Shown here piece by piece: positions 1 to 7,695 of a stretch of DNA of 64,000 nucleotides; position 1 is the stretch's first letter; each line of letters starts with the position of its first letter. Source of the DNA: Rhizobium sp. CSW-27 (GTDB lineage Bacteria > Pseudomonadota > Alphaproteobacteria > Rhizobiales > Rhizobiaceae); the NCBI RefSeq assembly GCF_018760785.1, contig NZ_JAHHZO010000006.1, forward strand, positions 248,001 through 312,000, read 5' to 3'. Under the pieces are notes generated by a model. It was not told where the DNA came from. It worked only from the letters and a program-made list of their open reading frames with translations, and did no database searches. The translations under genes and the position numbers were made by a program.

Positions 1-663
1 GGCCGGCAGAAGGTCCGCATCGTCGAGATGCATGCGTCCGTCGCGAAGCAGCGTGGCGATCAGCGCGGCATTGACCGTCTTCGTCATCGACCAGCCGAGA
101 AGCGGCGTTGCCGCATCGAAGCCCTCGCCATAACGTTCCGCGACGATGCGCCCGTCCTTGACCACCACCACCGCCCGCATGCCGGCGCCCGTCAGATCCT
201 CCCGCGCAAGAACGCGCGCGGCAGCGTCCGAGGGAACGAGCGCATCGCCTTCGGGCCAGGGGCGGCCGGGATCGGCTGCATCGATCGCCGCACCGCCCGT
301 CAGGGCCAGCAGGGCGGGCTGCTTTCCCTCGCCCAGCACGCTGCAGCCAAGGCCCGGCCGATAGACGGCTTCGCGCGGCGCGATGCTGCCCAGCAGTGCC
401 GCCCGCACCCGCTGCCGCTCCGGCTGAACCTCGACCCGCATGAGCCGGAGCAGCGGATGCCCCGGCGCCTGCACGTCATCCGCCAGCACCTCAGCCGGCT
501 CGCGATGGGCGATGAACACGTTGGAGCAGACGATCTTTGCCGCATAGCCGCTGCCGACCCGCAGAAGTGCTGGCGGAACGGCATAGAGCCACGCCACCGC
601 GCCGATGACGGCCAGCACCAGCAGCACGAGAAGCAGTTTGCCTAGACGGATGAGGATGCGCAT
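1..663 (-). CDS. Serine hydrolase, beta-lactamase/transpeptidase fold, N-terminal part (runs off window)
   Basis: Reading leftward from the ATG at 663, an open frame of 221 codons runs off the left edge, so the C-terminal part is missing. Residues 5-28 form a hydrophobic membrane anchor or signal segment. A region rich in Val and Gly (GAGMRAVVVVKDGRIVAERY) leads to Ser192-Met-Thr-Lys195, which matches the SxxK nucleophile motif of class C beta-lactamase-like serine hydrolases. The family includes beta-lactamases, D-alanyl carboxypeptidases and esterases, so the substrate cannot be told. The later YxN and HxG motifs lie outside the window. It is divergent from btaA, with 189 bp between the two starts. 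The family call is firm; the precise role is unknown. Confidence 0.85.
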   Translation of the reverse strand, partial: MRILIRLGKLLLVLLVLAVIGAVAWLYAVPPALLRVGSGYAAKIVCSNVFIAHREPAEVLADDVQAPGHPLLRLMRVEVQPERQRVRAALLGSIAPREAVYRPGLGCSVLGEGKQPALLALTGGAAIDAADPGRPWPEGDALVPSDAAARVLAREDLTGAGMRAVVVVKDGRIVAERYGEGFDAATPLLGWSMTKTVNAALIATLLRDGRMHLDDADLLPA

Positions 664-784
664 GTCGTCACTCCCTGTGGACGCGGCATGCAAGCAGGAA
701 AGCCGGGCAATGGGAAGCCCCAAGACGCGCCGAGGGGGAGACCTGACGGGCAGGCCTGTGGGCGAAGCCCGGCAGCGGATCGCC

Positions 785-802
785 ACGTCATCAAACTGTA
801 GC
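785..802 (+). promoter_or_regulatory. Possible Pho box upstream of btaAB
   Basis: ACGTCAT-CAAA-CTGTAGC resembles the PhoB consensus of two CTGTCAT half-sites with a 4-bp spacer; by eye each half matches about 5 of 7 positions. It lies about 50 bp before the btaA start. Known biology supports it, since betaine-lipid synthesis in rhizobia is induced by phosphate starvation through PhoB. The match itself is imperfect. Confidence 0.4.
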
Positions 803-852
803 ACCAGACGGCTAGACGCTTGCGAAACTCATGACGAGGGGCAAGATTCCGC

Positions 853-2100
853 ATGGCAGAGATCGTACCGGATGTCGGCTTTCTGAAGAACGGCAAGCTG
901 AAGGCTGCGCTTCTTCAACACAAGGCCCTGTCGAAAAGCGGGCTTTCCGAGCGTCTGTTCGGCCTGCTGTTTTCCGGCCTCGTCTATCCGCAGATCTGGG
1001 AAGATCCGGATGTGGACATGGCCGGCATGGAACTCGGCGAAGGCCACAGCATCGTCACGATCGGTTCCGGCGGCTGCAACATGCTGGCCTACCTCTCCTG
1101 CAAGCCGGCCTCCATCGACGTCGTCGACCTCAATCCGCACCACATCGCGCTCAACCGCCTGAAACTGGCGGCCTTTTCGGCCCTGCCGAACCACAGCGAC
1201 GTGGTGCGGCTGCTGGCATCGGAAAACACCCGCAGCAATACCCGGGCCTATGACCGCTTCATCGCACCGGCGCTCGATGCCGCGACCCGCGCCTACTGGG
1301 ACAAGCGCACGCTGAGCGGCCGCCGCCGCATTTCGGTCTTCGACCGCAACATCTACCGCACCGGCCTGCTCGGCCGCTTCATCGCCGCCGGCCATCTGCT
1401 GGCGCGCCTGCACGGTGTCGACCTGACCGAAATGGCCAAGGCACGCTCGCTGCGCGAACAGCGGCAGTTCTTCGAAATCAATGTCGCGCCACTGTTCGAC
1501 AAGCCGCTGATTCGCTGGCTGACCAGCCGCAAGAGCTCGCTGTTCGGCCTCGGCATTCCGCCGCAGCAGTATGACGAACTGGCAAGCCTCGCCGCCGAGG
1601 GCTCGATCGCACCGGTGCTGCGCCAGAGGCTCGAAAAGCTTGCCTGCCACTTCCCGCTGCGCGACAACTACTTCGCCTGGCAGGCGTTCGTCCGCCGCTA
1701 CGCCGAGCCGCATGAGGGCCAGCTGCCGACCTATCTGAAGCCGGAGCACTACCGCGCGATCCGCGACAACGTCTCGCGGGTGACGGTGCATCACGCCACC
1801 TTCACCGAGCTTCTCGCGCAAAAGGCAGCAGGCACGGTGGATCGCTACGTGCTGCTCGACGCGCAGGACTGGATGAACGACCGCCAGCTCAACGAATTGT
1901 GGGCGGAGATCACCCGCACCGCCGCACCTGGCGCGCGCGTCATCTTCCGCACGGCCGCCGAAAAAAGCATCATCGAGGATCGCCTCTCGCCGGCGATCCG
2001 CGCCCAGTGGTGCTATCTGGCCGAACGTTCCCACGAACTGAACCTGCAGGACCGCTCTGCCATCTATGGCGGCTTCCACATCTATGCGAGGTCGGCATGA
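853..2100 (+). CDS. btaA: BtaA: S-adenosylmethionine:diacylglycerol 3-amino-3-carboxypropyltransferase
   Basis: A 415-residue protein of the DUF3419/BtaA family. BtaA moves the 3-amino-3-carboxypropyl group of SAM to diacylglycerol, giving diacylglyceryl-homoserine, the first step to the phosphorus-free betaine lipid DGTS. The nucleotide-binding core is visible at about residues 70-110 (IGSGGCNMLAYL followed by the acidic VVDLNPHH strand end). The N-terminal segment with LVYPQIWEDPDVDM is typical of the family. The stop overlaps the btaB start by ATGA, so the two are translationally coupled and the pathway is complete here. Under phosphate limitation rhizobia replace phospholipids with such lipids. 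The start at 853 was chosen because the family N-terminus begins just after it. Confidence 0.93.
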   Translation: MAEIVPDVGFLKNGKLKAALLQHKALSKSGLSERLFGLLFSGLVYPQIWEDPDVDMAGMELGEGHSIVTIGSGGCNMLAYLSCKPASIDVVDLNPHHIALNRLKLAAFSALPNHSDVVRLLASENTRSNTRAYDRFIAPALDAATRAYWDKRTLSGRRRISVFDRNIYRTGLLGRFIAAGHLLARLHGVDLTEMAKARSLREQRQFFEINVAPLFDKPLIRWLTSRKSSLFGLGIPPQQYDELASLAAEGSIAPVLRQRLEKLACHFPLRDNYFAWQAFVRRYAEPHEGQLPTYLKPEHYRAIRDNVSRVTVHHATFTELLAQKAAGTVDRYVLLDAQDWMNDRQLNELWAEITRTAAPGARVIFRTAAEKSIIEDRLSPAIRAQWCYLAERSHELNLQDRSAIYGGFHIYARSA

Positions 2101-2786
2101 CCGGCGCACCGGGGACCGGCACCGCCGCGACCGCAGAACACGCCGCCCGGATGGACCGGATGTACCGCTACCAGCGGCACATCTACGACATGACCCGCAA
2201 GTACTACCTGCTCGGCCGCGACCGGGCGATCCGCGAGCTGCAGGTGCCGAAAAAGGGCACCCTGCTGGAGGTGGGGTGCGGCACGGGACGCAATCTGCTG
2301 CTGGCGCACCGCCTCTATCCGCAGGCGCGCCTCTACGGTCTCGACATTTCCGCCGAGATGCTGGCGACGACACGCGCCAATTTCCGCGGCAAGCCGGCGA
2401 TCCCGCACCTGAAGACGGCCGATGCGACGGATTTTCGCGCCACCGATTTCGGCGTCGACGGATTTGACCGCATCCTGATCTCCTACGCGCTGTCGATGAT
2501 TCCGGACTGGGAAAAGGCGATCGATGCCGCGCTCGCCGCGCTGAAGCCCGGCGGCTCGCTGCATATCGTCGATTTCGGCCAGCAGGAAAACCTGCCCGGC
2601 TGGTTCCGCACGGGTCTCCAGGCCTGGCTTGCCCGCTTCCACGTGACGCCGCGCGCCACGCTGGCCGAAGCGATCGAGGCAAGGCTTGCTGCGCATGGGG
2701 CGGACATGATGTTCCAGCCGCTGCATGGCGGCTATGCCTGGCGGGCCGTCATCCGCCGCCGCGAGGATCCGGCGGCACGCAGCTGA
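2097..2786 (+). CDS. btaB: BtaB: betaine lipid N-methyltransferase
   Basis: A 229-residue class I SAM methyltransferase. Motif I (LLEVGCGTGRN) is at residues 56-66, with a downstream acidic residue at LYGLDIS and the motif LISYALSMIPDW. BtaB methylates diacylglyceryl-homoserine three times to give DGTS. The frame stays open well upstream inside btaA, but the ATG at 2097 overlaps the btaA stop (ATGA) and gives a normal-length protein, so it is the likely start. The order btaA-btaB is the classic bacterial arrangement. Confidence 0.92.
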   Translation: MTGAPGTGTAATAEHAARMDRMYRYQRHIYDMTRKYYLLGRDRAIRELQVPKKGTLLEVGCGTGRNLLLAHRLYPQARLYGLDISAEMLATTRANFRGKPAIPHLKTADATDFRATDFGVDGFDRILISYALSMIPDWEKAIDAALAALKPGGSLHIVDFGQQENLPGWFRTGLQAWLARFHVTPRATLAEAIEARLAAHGADMMFQPLHGGYAWRAVIRRREDPAARS

Positions 2787-2840
2787 GGCGCCGTTGCATC
2801 CGACGCAATCGAAACGCTAGTATACGGTGCGGCGCATTGC

Positions 2841-2881
2841 TGATCGTAACCGAACGTTTACCACGTGATGGTTAACGATCA
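2841..2881. repeat. Imperfect inverted repeat between btaB and the GH25 gene
   Basis: TGATCGTAACC (2841-2851) and GGTTAACGATCA (2870-2881) are inverted copies apart from one extra T. It sits about 50 bp before the GH25 lysozyme start, so it could be an operator or a weak hairpin. No U-tract follows it. Confidence 0.35.
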
Positions 2882-2928
2882 GGGGCCTTGCCCCGTCACC
2901 TTTCGCGGGGTGCCCTGTCCTCGATTGC

Positions 2929-3756
2929 ATGGATCGCCCGATGTTCCGGCTGCTTGCCGCCCTCCTTGCCACGTCGCTGCTGGCCAGCGGCTGCAGCGCC
3001 GTCAGCTATGACTTCATGTCCACCGGTTCGATCCGCAAGACGAAATTCCACGACACCGATCCGCAGGATTTCGGCCGCAACCATCCGGACAGGCATCCGG
3101 TACATGGCATCGATATCTCCAAGTGGAACGGCGATATCGACTGGCAGGCCGTGAAACGGGCCGATGTCTCCTTCGTCTTCATCAAGGCGACCGAGGGCAA
3201 GGACATGGTCGATCCGGCCTTCGAAACCAACTGGCGCTCCGCAGCAGCCGTCGGGCTGCCGCATGCCCCCTATCATTTCTACTATTTCTGCTCCAGCGCC
3301 GACGAGCAGGCCGACTGGTTCATCGCCAATGTACCTAAGGCCGCAAGCGTGCTGCCGCCGGTGGTGGACGTGGAATGGAACCATGCGTCGAAGACCTGCC
3401 GAACCCGCCCGCCGGCATCGAGCATCCGCGCCGAGCTGCAGCATTTCATGGACCGGCTGGAAGCCTATTACGGCAAGCGGCCGATCATCTACACCTCCGT
3501 CGATTTCCATCGCGACAACCTGGTCGGCAGTTTCGAGGATCGCCCCTTCTGGGTACGCTCGGTGGCGGCCCATCCGGAAAAGACCTATCAGGGCCGCCGC
3601 TGGTCGTTCTGGCAGTATACCTCCACCGGCGTCATTCCCGGCATCAGGGGCGGCACGGACATCAATGTGTTTGCCGGTTCCCGCAAGGACTGGACGGACT
3701 GGCTGGCCGCTCTCAACCAGGTGGATGCGGCCGGCCCGACCCTGGCAAGCCGCTGA
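2929..3756 (+). CDS. GH25-family lysozyme, lipoprotein
   Basis: A 275-residue glycoside hydrolase family 25 (Chalaropsis-type) muramidase. A lipoprotein signal with lipobox LASGC places the lipidated Cys at residue 22, so the enzyme is expected to be anchored in the cell envelope. The GH25 fold starts at GIDISKWNGDIDW, with the first catalytic-site Asp at residue 62. FIKATEG and the catalytic Asp147-Val-Glu149 (VVDVEW) follow, as in active family members. It cleaves the MurNAc-GlcNAc bond of peptidoglycan. An alternative ATG at 2941 would give a shorter signal peptide with the same lipobox; neither start has a strong ribosome site. The next gene is also a murein hydrolase. Confidence 0.88.
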   Translation: MDRPMFRLLAALLATSLLASGCSAVSYDFMSTGSIRKTKFHDTDPQDFGRNHPDRHPVHGIDISKWNGDIDWQAVKRADVSFVFIKATEGKDMVDPAFETNWRSAAAVGLPHAPYHFYYFCSSADEQADWFIANVPKAASVLPPVVDVEWNHASKTCRTRPPASSIRAELQHFMDRLEAYYGKRPIIYTSVDFHRDNLVGSFEDRPFWVRSVAAHPEKTYQGRRWSFWQYTSTGVIPGIRGGTDINVFAGSRKDWTDWLAALNQVDAAGPTLASR

Positions 3757-3854
3757 TCGACACAACCGCGCGGGCGCATCGAATGTGGCCCTTGCCCATC
3801 TTCCGTCACAAAGCTCGCCGAGATGATCACCTCGACCGAGAGAGGAACCCGTCC

Positions 3855-5048
3855 ATGCCCTTCGCCCCTGCCCGCGCCACCTGCATTGCCCTTTGCCTTG
3901 CCGCCCTCGCCTCCACCGCTCAGGCGCAGTCTGCAGCCTGCGGCGGCGACCTTTCCAGTTTCCTGCAAGGGGTGAAGGCGGAGGCGGTCTCGATGGGCGT
4001 TCCGGCGGCCTCAGCGGACAAGGCGCTGGCCGGCGCCGTCATCGACCAGAAGGTGCTGTCGCGCGACCGGGCGCAGGGCGTGTTCCGCCAGACCTTCCTC
4101 GAATTCTCGCAACGCACCGTCAGCCAGGCCCGCCTGGACATCGGCCGCCAGAAGCTGAAGCAATATGCCGAGGTGTTTGCCCGCGCCGAGAAGGAATTCG
4201 GCGTGCCGCCCGGCGTGATCGCCGCCTTCTGGGCGATGGAAACCGATTTCGGCGCGGTACAGGGCGATTTCAACACCCGCAATGCACTGGTCACGCTGGC
4301 GCATGACTGCCGCCGCCCGGAACTCTTCCGCCCGCAACTGCTCGCCCTCATCCAGATGGTGCAGCATGGCGATCTGGACCCCGCCACCAATACCGGCGCC
4401 TGGGCCGGCGAGATCGGCCAGGTGCAGATGCTGCCGAAAGACATCATCGCGCATGGCGTTGATGGCGATGGCGACGGGCACATCAACGTCAAGACCAGTG
4501 CACCGGATGCCATCCTGACCGCCGCCTCCTTCATCCGCAGCCTCGGCTTCCGCGCCGGCCAGCCCTGGATTCAGGAAGTGGACGTGCCGGACAACCTGCC
4601 ATGGGAGCGCAGCGGCCTCGGCAACGAGATCCCGGCCTCGGAGTGGTTCCGGCTCGGCGTGAAGCCGCGCGACGGCAACACCTCCTTCGGCACGCTGCCG
4701 GCAGCACTGATCCTGCCGCAGGGCCGCAAGGGGCCGGCCTTCCTGACCTATCCCAACTTCGCCATCTATCTGGAATGGAACAAGTCGTTCATCTACACGA
4801 CATCCGCCGCCTATTTCGCCACGCGGCTGTCCGGCGCGCCGGCCTATCTGAAGGGCAATCCGGAACAGGGGCTGAGCGTCGACGAGATGAAGGTGCTGCA
4901 GAGGAAGCTCGACGGCATCGGCCATGACGTGGGCGATATCGATGGCATTCTGGGCTCAGGCACACGCACGGCGGTGCAGAAGGCGCAGCAGCGGCTGGGG
5001 ATGCCTGCCGATGGCTGGCCGACGCCGGCCCTGCTCAACGCGCTTTGA
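3855..5048 (+). CDS. Lytic murein transglycosylase, MltB type, with C-terminal peptidoglycan-binding domain
   Basis: The frame is open from 3375, but the ATG at 3855 starts a clean signal peptide (ending STAQAQS) after AGAGAGGAAC and gives 397 residues. The SLT_2/MltB catalytic domain covers roughly residues 30-320. FWAMETDFG carries the probable catalytic Glu129. Residues about 335-397 form a PG_binding_1 domain (VLQRKLDGIGHDVGDIDGIL). It cleaves glycan strands, leaving 1,6-anhydroMurNAc, in the periplasm. It has no lipobox, unlike E. coli MltB, so it is probably soluble. It lies 98 bp after the GH25 lipoprotein, which suggests a shared job in wall remodelling. Confidence 0.9.
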   Translation: MPFAPARATCIALCLAALASTAQAQSAACGGDLSSFLQGVKAEAVSMGVPAASADKALAGAVIDQKVLSRDRAQGVFRQTFLEFSQRTVSQARLDIGRQKLKQYAEVFARAEKEFGVPPGVIAAFWAMETDFGAVQGDFNTRNALVTLAHDCRRPELFRPQLLALIQMVQHGDLDPATNTGAWAGEIGQVQMLPKDIIAHGVDGDGDGHINVKTSAPDAILTAASFIRSLGFRAGQPWIQEVDVPDNLPWERSGLGNEIPASEWFRLGVKPRDGNTSFGTLPAALILPQGRKGPAFLTYPNFAIYLEWNKSFIYTTSAAYFATRLSGAPAYLKGNPEQGLSVDEMKVLQRKLDGIGHDVGDIDGILGSGTRTAVQKAQQRLGMPADGWPTPALLNAL

Positions 5049-5422
5049 AGCGTCCGGGCCAGCGCAGGAGTTCCGAAGATACTGCGTAGCCTCCGGGGGG
5101 GCACGCCGCCCTCTCGCCTGTGCCCTGACGGTGTTGCAGCGCAACAACAGCATGCCCTCTTTCCGCACCCGTCGCAAAGCGTGACAGGTGGTAGCAGCGG
5201 CAGGCCGATTCCTCACGAAATGTGACGTTCGTTAACGGCAGGCGCTGTTTTCTACACGCTTTATTCACTATTCGCATTAACGAAAAAATCGTTCATATTC
5301 AATGGCTTGAACAAGATTTAGACACAGATGAGGCAAAAACGTGCCGCAATGCAGCACATTATTTTCTTTTCAAGTCTCGCAAAATGCACTTACATTCCGT
5401 GTGTCAACACAAGGAGGCAGAC
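5049..5422. other. Gene-free stretch of 374 bp
   Basis: No convincing gene. The left part is GC-rich. From about 5225 to 5345 it becomes clearly AT-rich and contains a small inverted repeat (AACGA-5-TCGTT at about 5279-5293). This is probably the promoter region of the tiny gene at 5423. Confidence 0.5.
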
Positions 5423-5500
5423 ATGGGACGCACGCATTCCTTCAATGTCCTTCTCGTCGGTGCAGCATTTGTGTTCGTTGCATCCATGCTCTTCGTCTGA
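5423..5500 (+). CDS. 25-residue single-span membrane peptide
   Basis: A very short gene: MGRTHSFNVLLVGAAFVFVA, then SMLFV and TGA. A textbook ribosome site, AAGGAGG, lies at 5411-5417, six bases before the ATG, and an AT-rich promoter-like stretch precedes it. Residues 8-25 are wholly hydrophobic, so the product should be one inner-membrane helix with a short basic N-terminus. The function is unknown. Such peptides often bind and modulate membrane enzymes, but nothing here names a partner. The frame could be read from further upstream, but the ribosome site clearly decides this start. Confidence 0.6.
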   Translation: MGRTHSFNVLLVGAAFVFVASMLFV

Positions 5501-5622
5501 GCATTTGATTTTCCGGGAACGGACAGGGGCCCCGGTCAGGGCAAGTTGAAACTGACCCATTTCAGTCAAGCGTTTGCAAGAGCGTGGCAGGCGACGCATG
5601 GTCGCCCGCCGTGGATAATGGC

Positions 5623-6531
5623 TCAGGCCGCGGCTCCGGCCTGCGCCTCCTTTGCCGGCACAATGCCGAGGCGGTGGAGGACGCCGGTAACCAGCGGCGC
5701 GCGATTCATCGTGTAGAGATGGACATCGCGGATGCCCCGCCGCATCAGGTCCTCGATCTGTTCGGCCGCGACATCGGCCGCCACTCTGGCACGATCCTCG
5801 GGCTTGTCATCCAGGCCTTCGAAGCGCTGGTCCAGGAAGGACGGCACCGTCGAACCGCAGCGGCTGGCAAACCGCTTCAGCTGCGTCAGGTTCTGGATCG
5901 GCATGATGCCCGGAATGATCGGGATTTCGATGCCGGCCGCGCGAACCTTGTCGAGGTAGCGCTCGAAAACGTCGTTGTCGAAGAAGAACTGCGTCAGTGC
6001 GCGGTCAGCGCCGGCATCCGCCTTGCGCTTCAGCATGGCAATGTCGGCAGAAACGTCCGCACTTTCCGGATGCTTTTCCGGATAGGCGGAGACGGAGATT
6101 TCGAATCCGCCGATCTCCTTGAGGCCGGCCACCAGCTCGGCGGCATTGGCATAGCCCTGCGGATGCGGCACATAGGCGGTGCCGATACCGCTGGCGGGGT
6201 CGCCGCGCAGCGCCACGATATGGCGCACGCCAAGCGCGCGCAGATCCTCGATCACCTTGTGCGTCTCGGCACGATCGGCATCCACGCAGGTCAGGTGCGA
6301 GGCTGTCGACAGCTTCATCTCGCCGATCATCCGCTCCACGGCCGAAAAGGTCGGCGCCTTGGTGGTGCCGCCGGCGCCATAGGTGACGGAGACGAAATCC
6401 GGATTGTAGCGGGCAAGTTCGCGCACCGTCTGCCAGAGCTGCTGCTCCATGTCGGGTGACTTCGGCGGAAAGAATTCGAAGGACACCCGAAGGTCAGATT
6501 CGGAACGGGGTGCTTTGGCGACATGGTTCAT
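5623..6531 (-). CDS. metF: Methylenetetrahydrofolate reductase
   Basis: A 302-residue protein. It reduces 5,10-methylene-THF to 5-methyl-THF using a flavin, supplying the methyl group for methionine synthase. FEFFPPKSPDMEQQLW near the N-terminus holds the catalytic Glu of the TIM barrel. VTYGAGGTT, HLTCVDADR, ALRGDP and GIMPIQN are the usual family blocks. The open frame extends upstream to 6702, but the ATG at 6531 overlaps the stop of the regulator gene (ATGA), so the two are coupled. The operon has a palindromic operator upstream that also occurs before metH, so both halves of the methyl-transfer step appear to be co-regulated. Confidence 0.95.
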   Translation of the reverse strand: MNHVAKAPRSESDLRVSFEFFPPKSPDMEQQLWQTVRELARYNPDFVSVTYGAGGTTKAPTFSAVERMIGEMKLSTASHLTCVDADRAETHKVIEDLRALGVRHIVALRGDPASGIGTAYVPHPQGYANAAELVAGLKEIGGFEISVSAYPEKHPESADVSADIAMLKRKADAGADRALTQFFFDNDVFERYLDKVRAAGIEIPIIPGIMPIQNLTQLKRFASRCGSTVPSFLDQRFEGLDDKPEDRARVAADVAAEQIEDLMRRGIRDVHLYTMNRAPLVTGVLHRLGIVPAKEAQAGAAA

Positions 6532-7547
6532 GACACGACTTCCGACAGAAGAGAGTGAACGGGATGAGGCCTTGCCAGCAGCGCGGCCTCTGCGGGCGCG
6601 TGGGCAAGCCAGATAGTAACGGTCAATGCCGAAGCCGCCTCCTGTTGCTTCGGCGGCAGGTCGATCACCTCCGTGACGGTGAGACCGACCTTTTCGAGCC
6701 ACTCGGCCACCGTCTGGTGGGAGAAGCCGAGGCGCAGATGCGCATGTTCATCGCGCAGATAGTCAAAAGCATGCGGTGCGAGATCGACAATCACCAGACG
6801 CCCGCCCGGCCGCAGCACGCGAGCCGCCTCGGTGATGGCCCGTTCCGGCTCGTCGAGAAAGTGCAGCACCTGATGAATGGTGATCAGATCGAAATCGCCG
6901 GCTTCGAGCGGCAGGTTGAAGATGTCTCCGTGACGCACGCTCGCCTTGACGATGCCCGCCTTGTCGAGATTGGCGCGGGCCACCGCCAGCATGTCGCGGC
7001 TGGCATCGATACCGACGGCGCGCCGATAGGAGGCCTCCAGCATCTTCAGGACGAGACCGGTGCCAGTGCCGAGATCGAGCAGGGCATCCACCGGCTCGTC
7101 GCCCAGCACCTTGACGAGGGCCGCCTCCACATCCGTATCACTGACATGCAGGCGGCGCAGCGCGTCCCATTCGGAGGCATTGCGACTGAAATAGGCCTGC
7201 GCCCGTTCGGCACGCAGACGCTTGACCGTCACAAGACGTTCATAGTCGCGCGCCAGCACGGGATCGCCCGCATCGACGCCCTCCAGCAGCCGCCGCGCCA
7301 GCACGGCGGCATCTCCGTCCTGCTTCAGGCGGAAATAGGCCCAGGCGCCTTCCTGATAGCGTTCGATCAGGCCTTCTTCGGCGAGAAGCTTCAGGTGCCG
7401 GGAAATGCGCGGCTGCGACTGGCCGAGAATGTCTGTCAGGTCGCTCACCGTCAGATCGCCGCCGGCCAGAAGCGCAATGAGGCGGAACCGGGTTGGCTCC
7501 CCGGCCGTCTTCAGAATTCCAACGAGGCTATCCAGCGACAAGCTCAT
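6528..7547 (-). CDS. sahR: SahR-type regulator: ArsR-family HTH fused to SAM-dependent methyltransferase domain
   Basis: A 339-residue fusion. Residues 1-85 are an ArsR winged helix (LKTAGEPTRFRLIALLAGG, then SDLTDILGQSQPRISRHLKLL). From about residue 140 a Rossmann methyltransferase domain follows (ALLDLGTGTGLVLKML). Fusions of this kind have been described as SahR, which senses S-adenosylhomocysteine and controls methionine/SAM-cycle genes in Proteobacteria. That naming rests on family knowledge. Context agrees: it is coupled to metF, and a perfect 16-bp palindrome sits 26 bp upstream of its start, so it probably autoregulates. The ATG at 7547 is preferred over an in-frame start at 7565, since the HTH begins immediately after it. 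Confidence 0.85.
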   Translation of the reverse strand: MSLSLDSLVGILKTAGEPTRFRLIALLAGGDLTVSDLTDILGQSQPRISRHLKLLAEEGLIERYQEGAWAYFRLKQDGDAAVLARRLLEGVDAGDPVLARDYERLVTVKRLRAERAQAYFSRNASEWDALRRLHVSDTDVEAALVKVLGDEPVDALLDLGTGTGLVLKMLEASYRRAVGIDASRDMLAVARANLDKAGIVKASVRHGDIFNLPLEAGDFDLITIHQVLHFLDEPERAITEAARVLRPGGRLVIVDLAPHAFDYLRDEHAHLRLGFSHQTVAEWLEKVGLTVTEVIDLPPKQQEAASALTVTIWLAHAPAEAALLARPHPVHSLLSEVVS

Positions 7548-7572
7548 AGCACGACCCAATCTCAATCAACAT

Positions 7573-7588
7573 ATAAAGATATCTTTAT
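7573..7588. promoter_or_regulatory. SahR-type operator before sahR-metF
   Basis: ATAAAGATATCTTTAT is a perfect 16-bp palindrome just upstream of sahR. The same 16 bases recur before metH (43748-43763) and I saw them nowhere else. Two copies in front of the two genes of methionine methyl transfer make this the likely regulator binding site. Confidence 0.85.
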
Positions 7589-7639
7589 GTGATAACGAGA
7601 GTGAAGGCAAGCCGGAATCGAAGCAGGCGCACAAAATGA

Positions 7640-7667
7640 AAAAGGGCGCCCCGCCGGCCGCCCTTTT
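7640..7667 (-). terminator. Rho-independent terminator of the first chemoreceptor gene
   Basis: The inverted arms AAAAGGGCG/CGCCCTTTT have a 10-base loop. Read on the minus strand, the hairpin is followed by a T-rich run. It lies about 30 bp beyond the chemoreceptor stop at 7696. Confidence 0.8.
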
Positions 7668-7695
7668 GCCTGTCGGTGCGATACCCCGCAAGGCC

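Noticed and set aside
829-2682. Long open frame on the minus strand opposite btaAB
   Set aside because: A shadow of the GC-rich coding strand: Arg/Ala/Gly-rich product, no domain, while both plus-strand genes have clear motifs.
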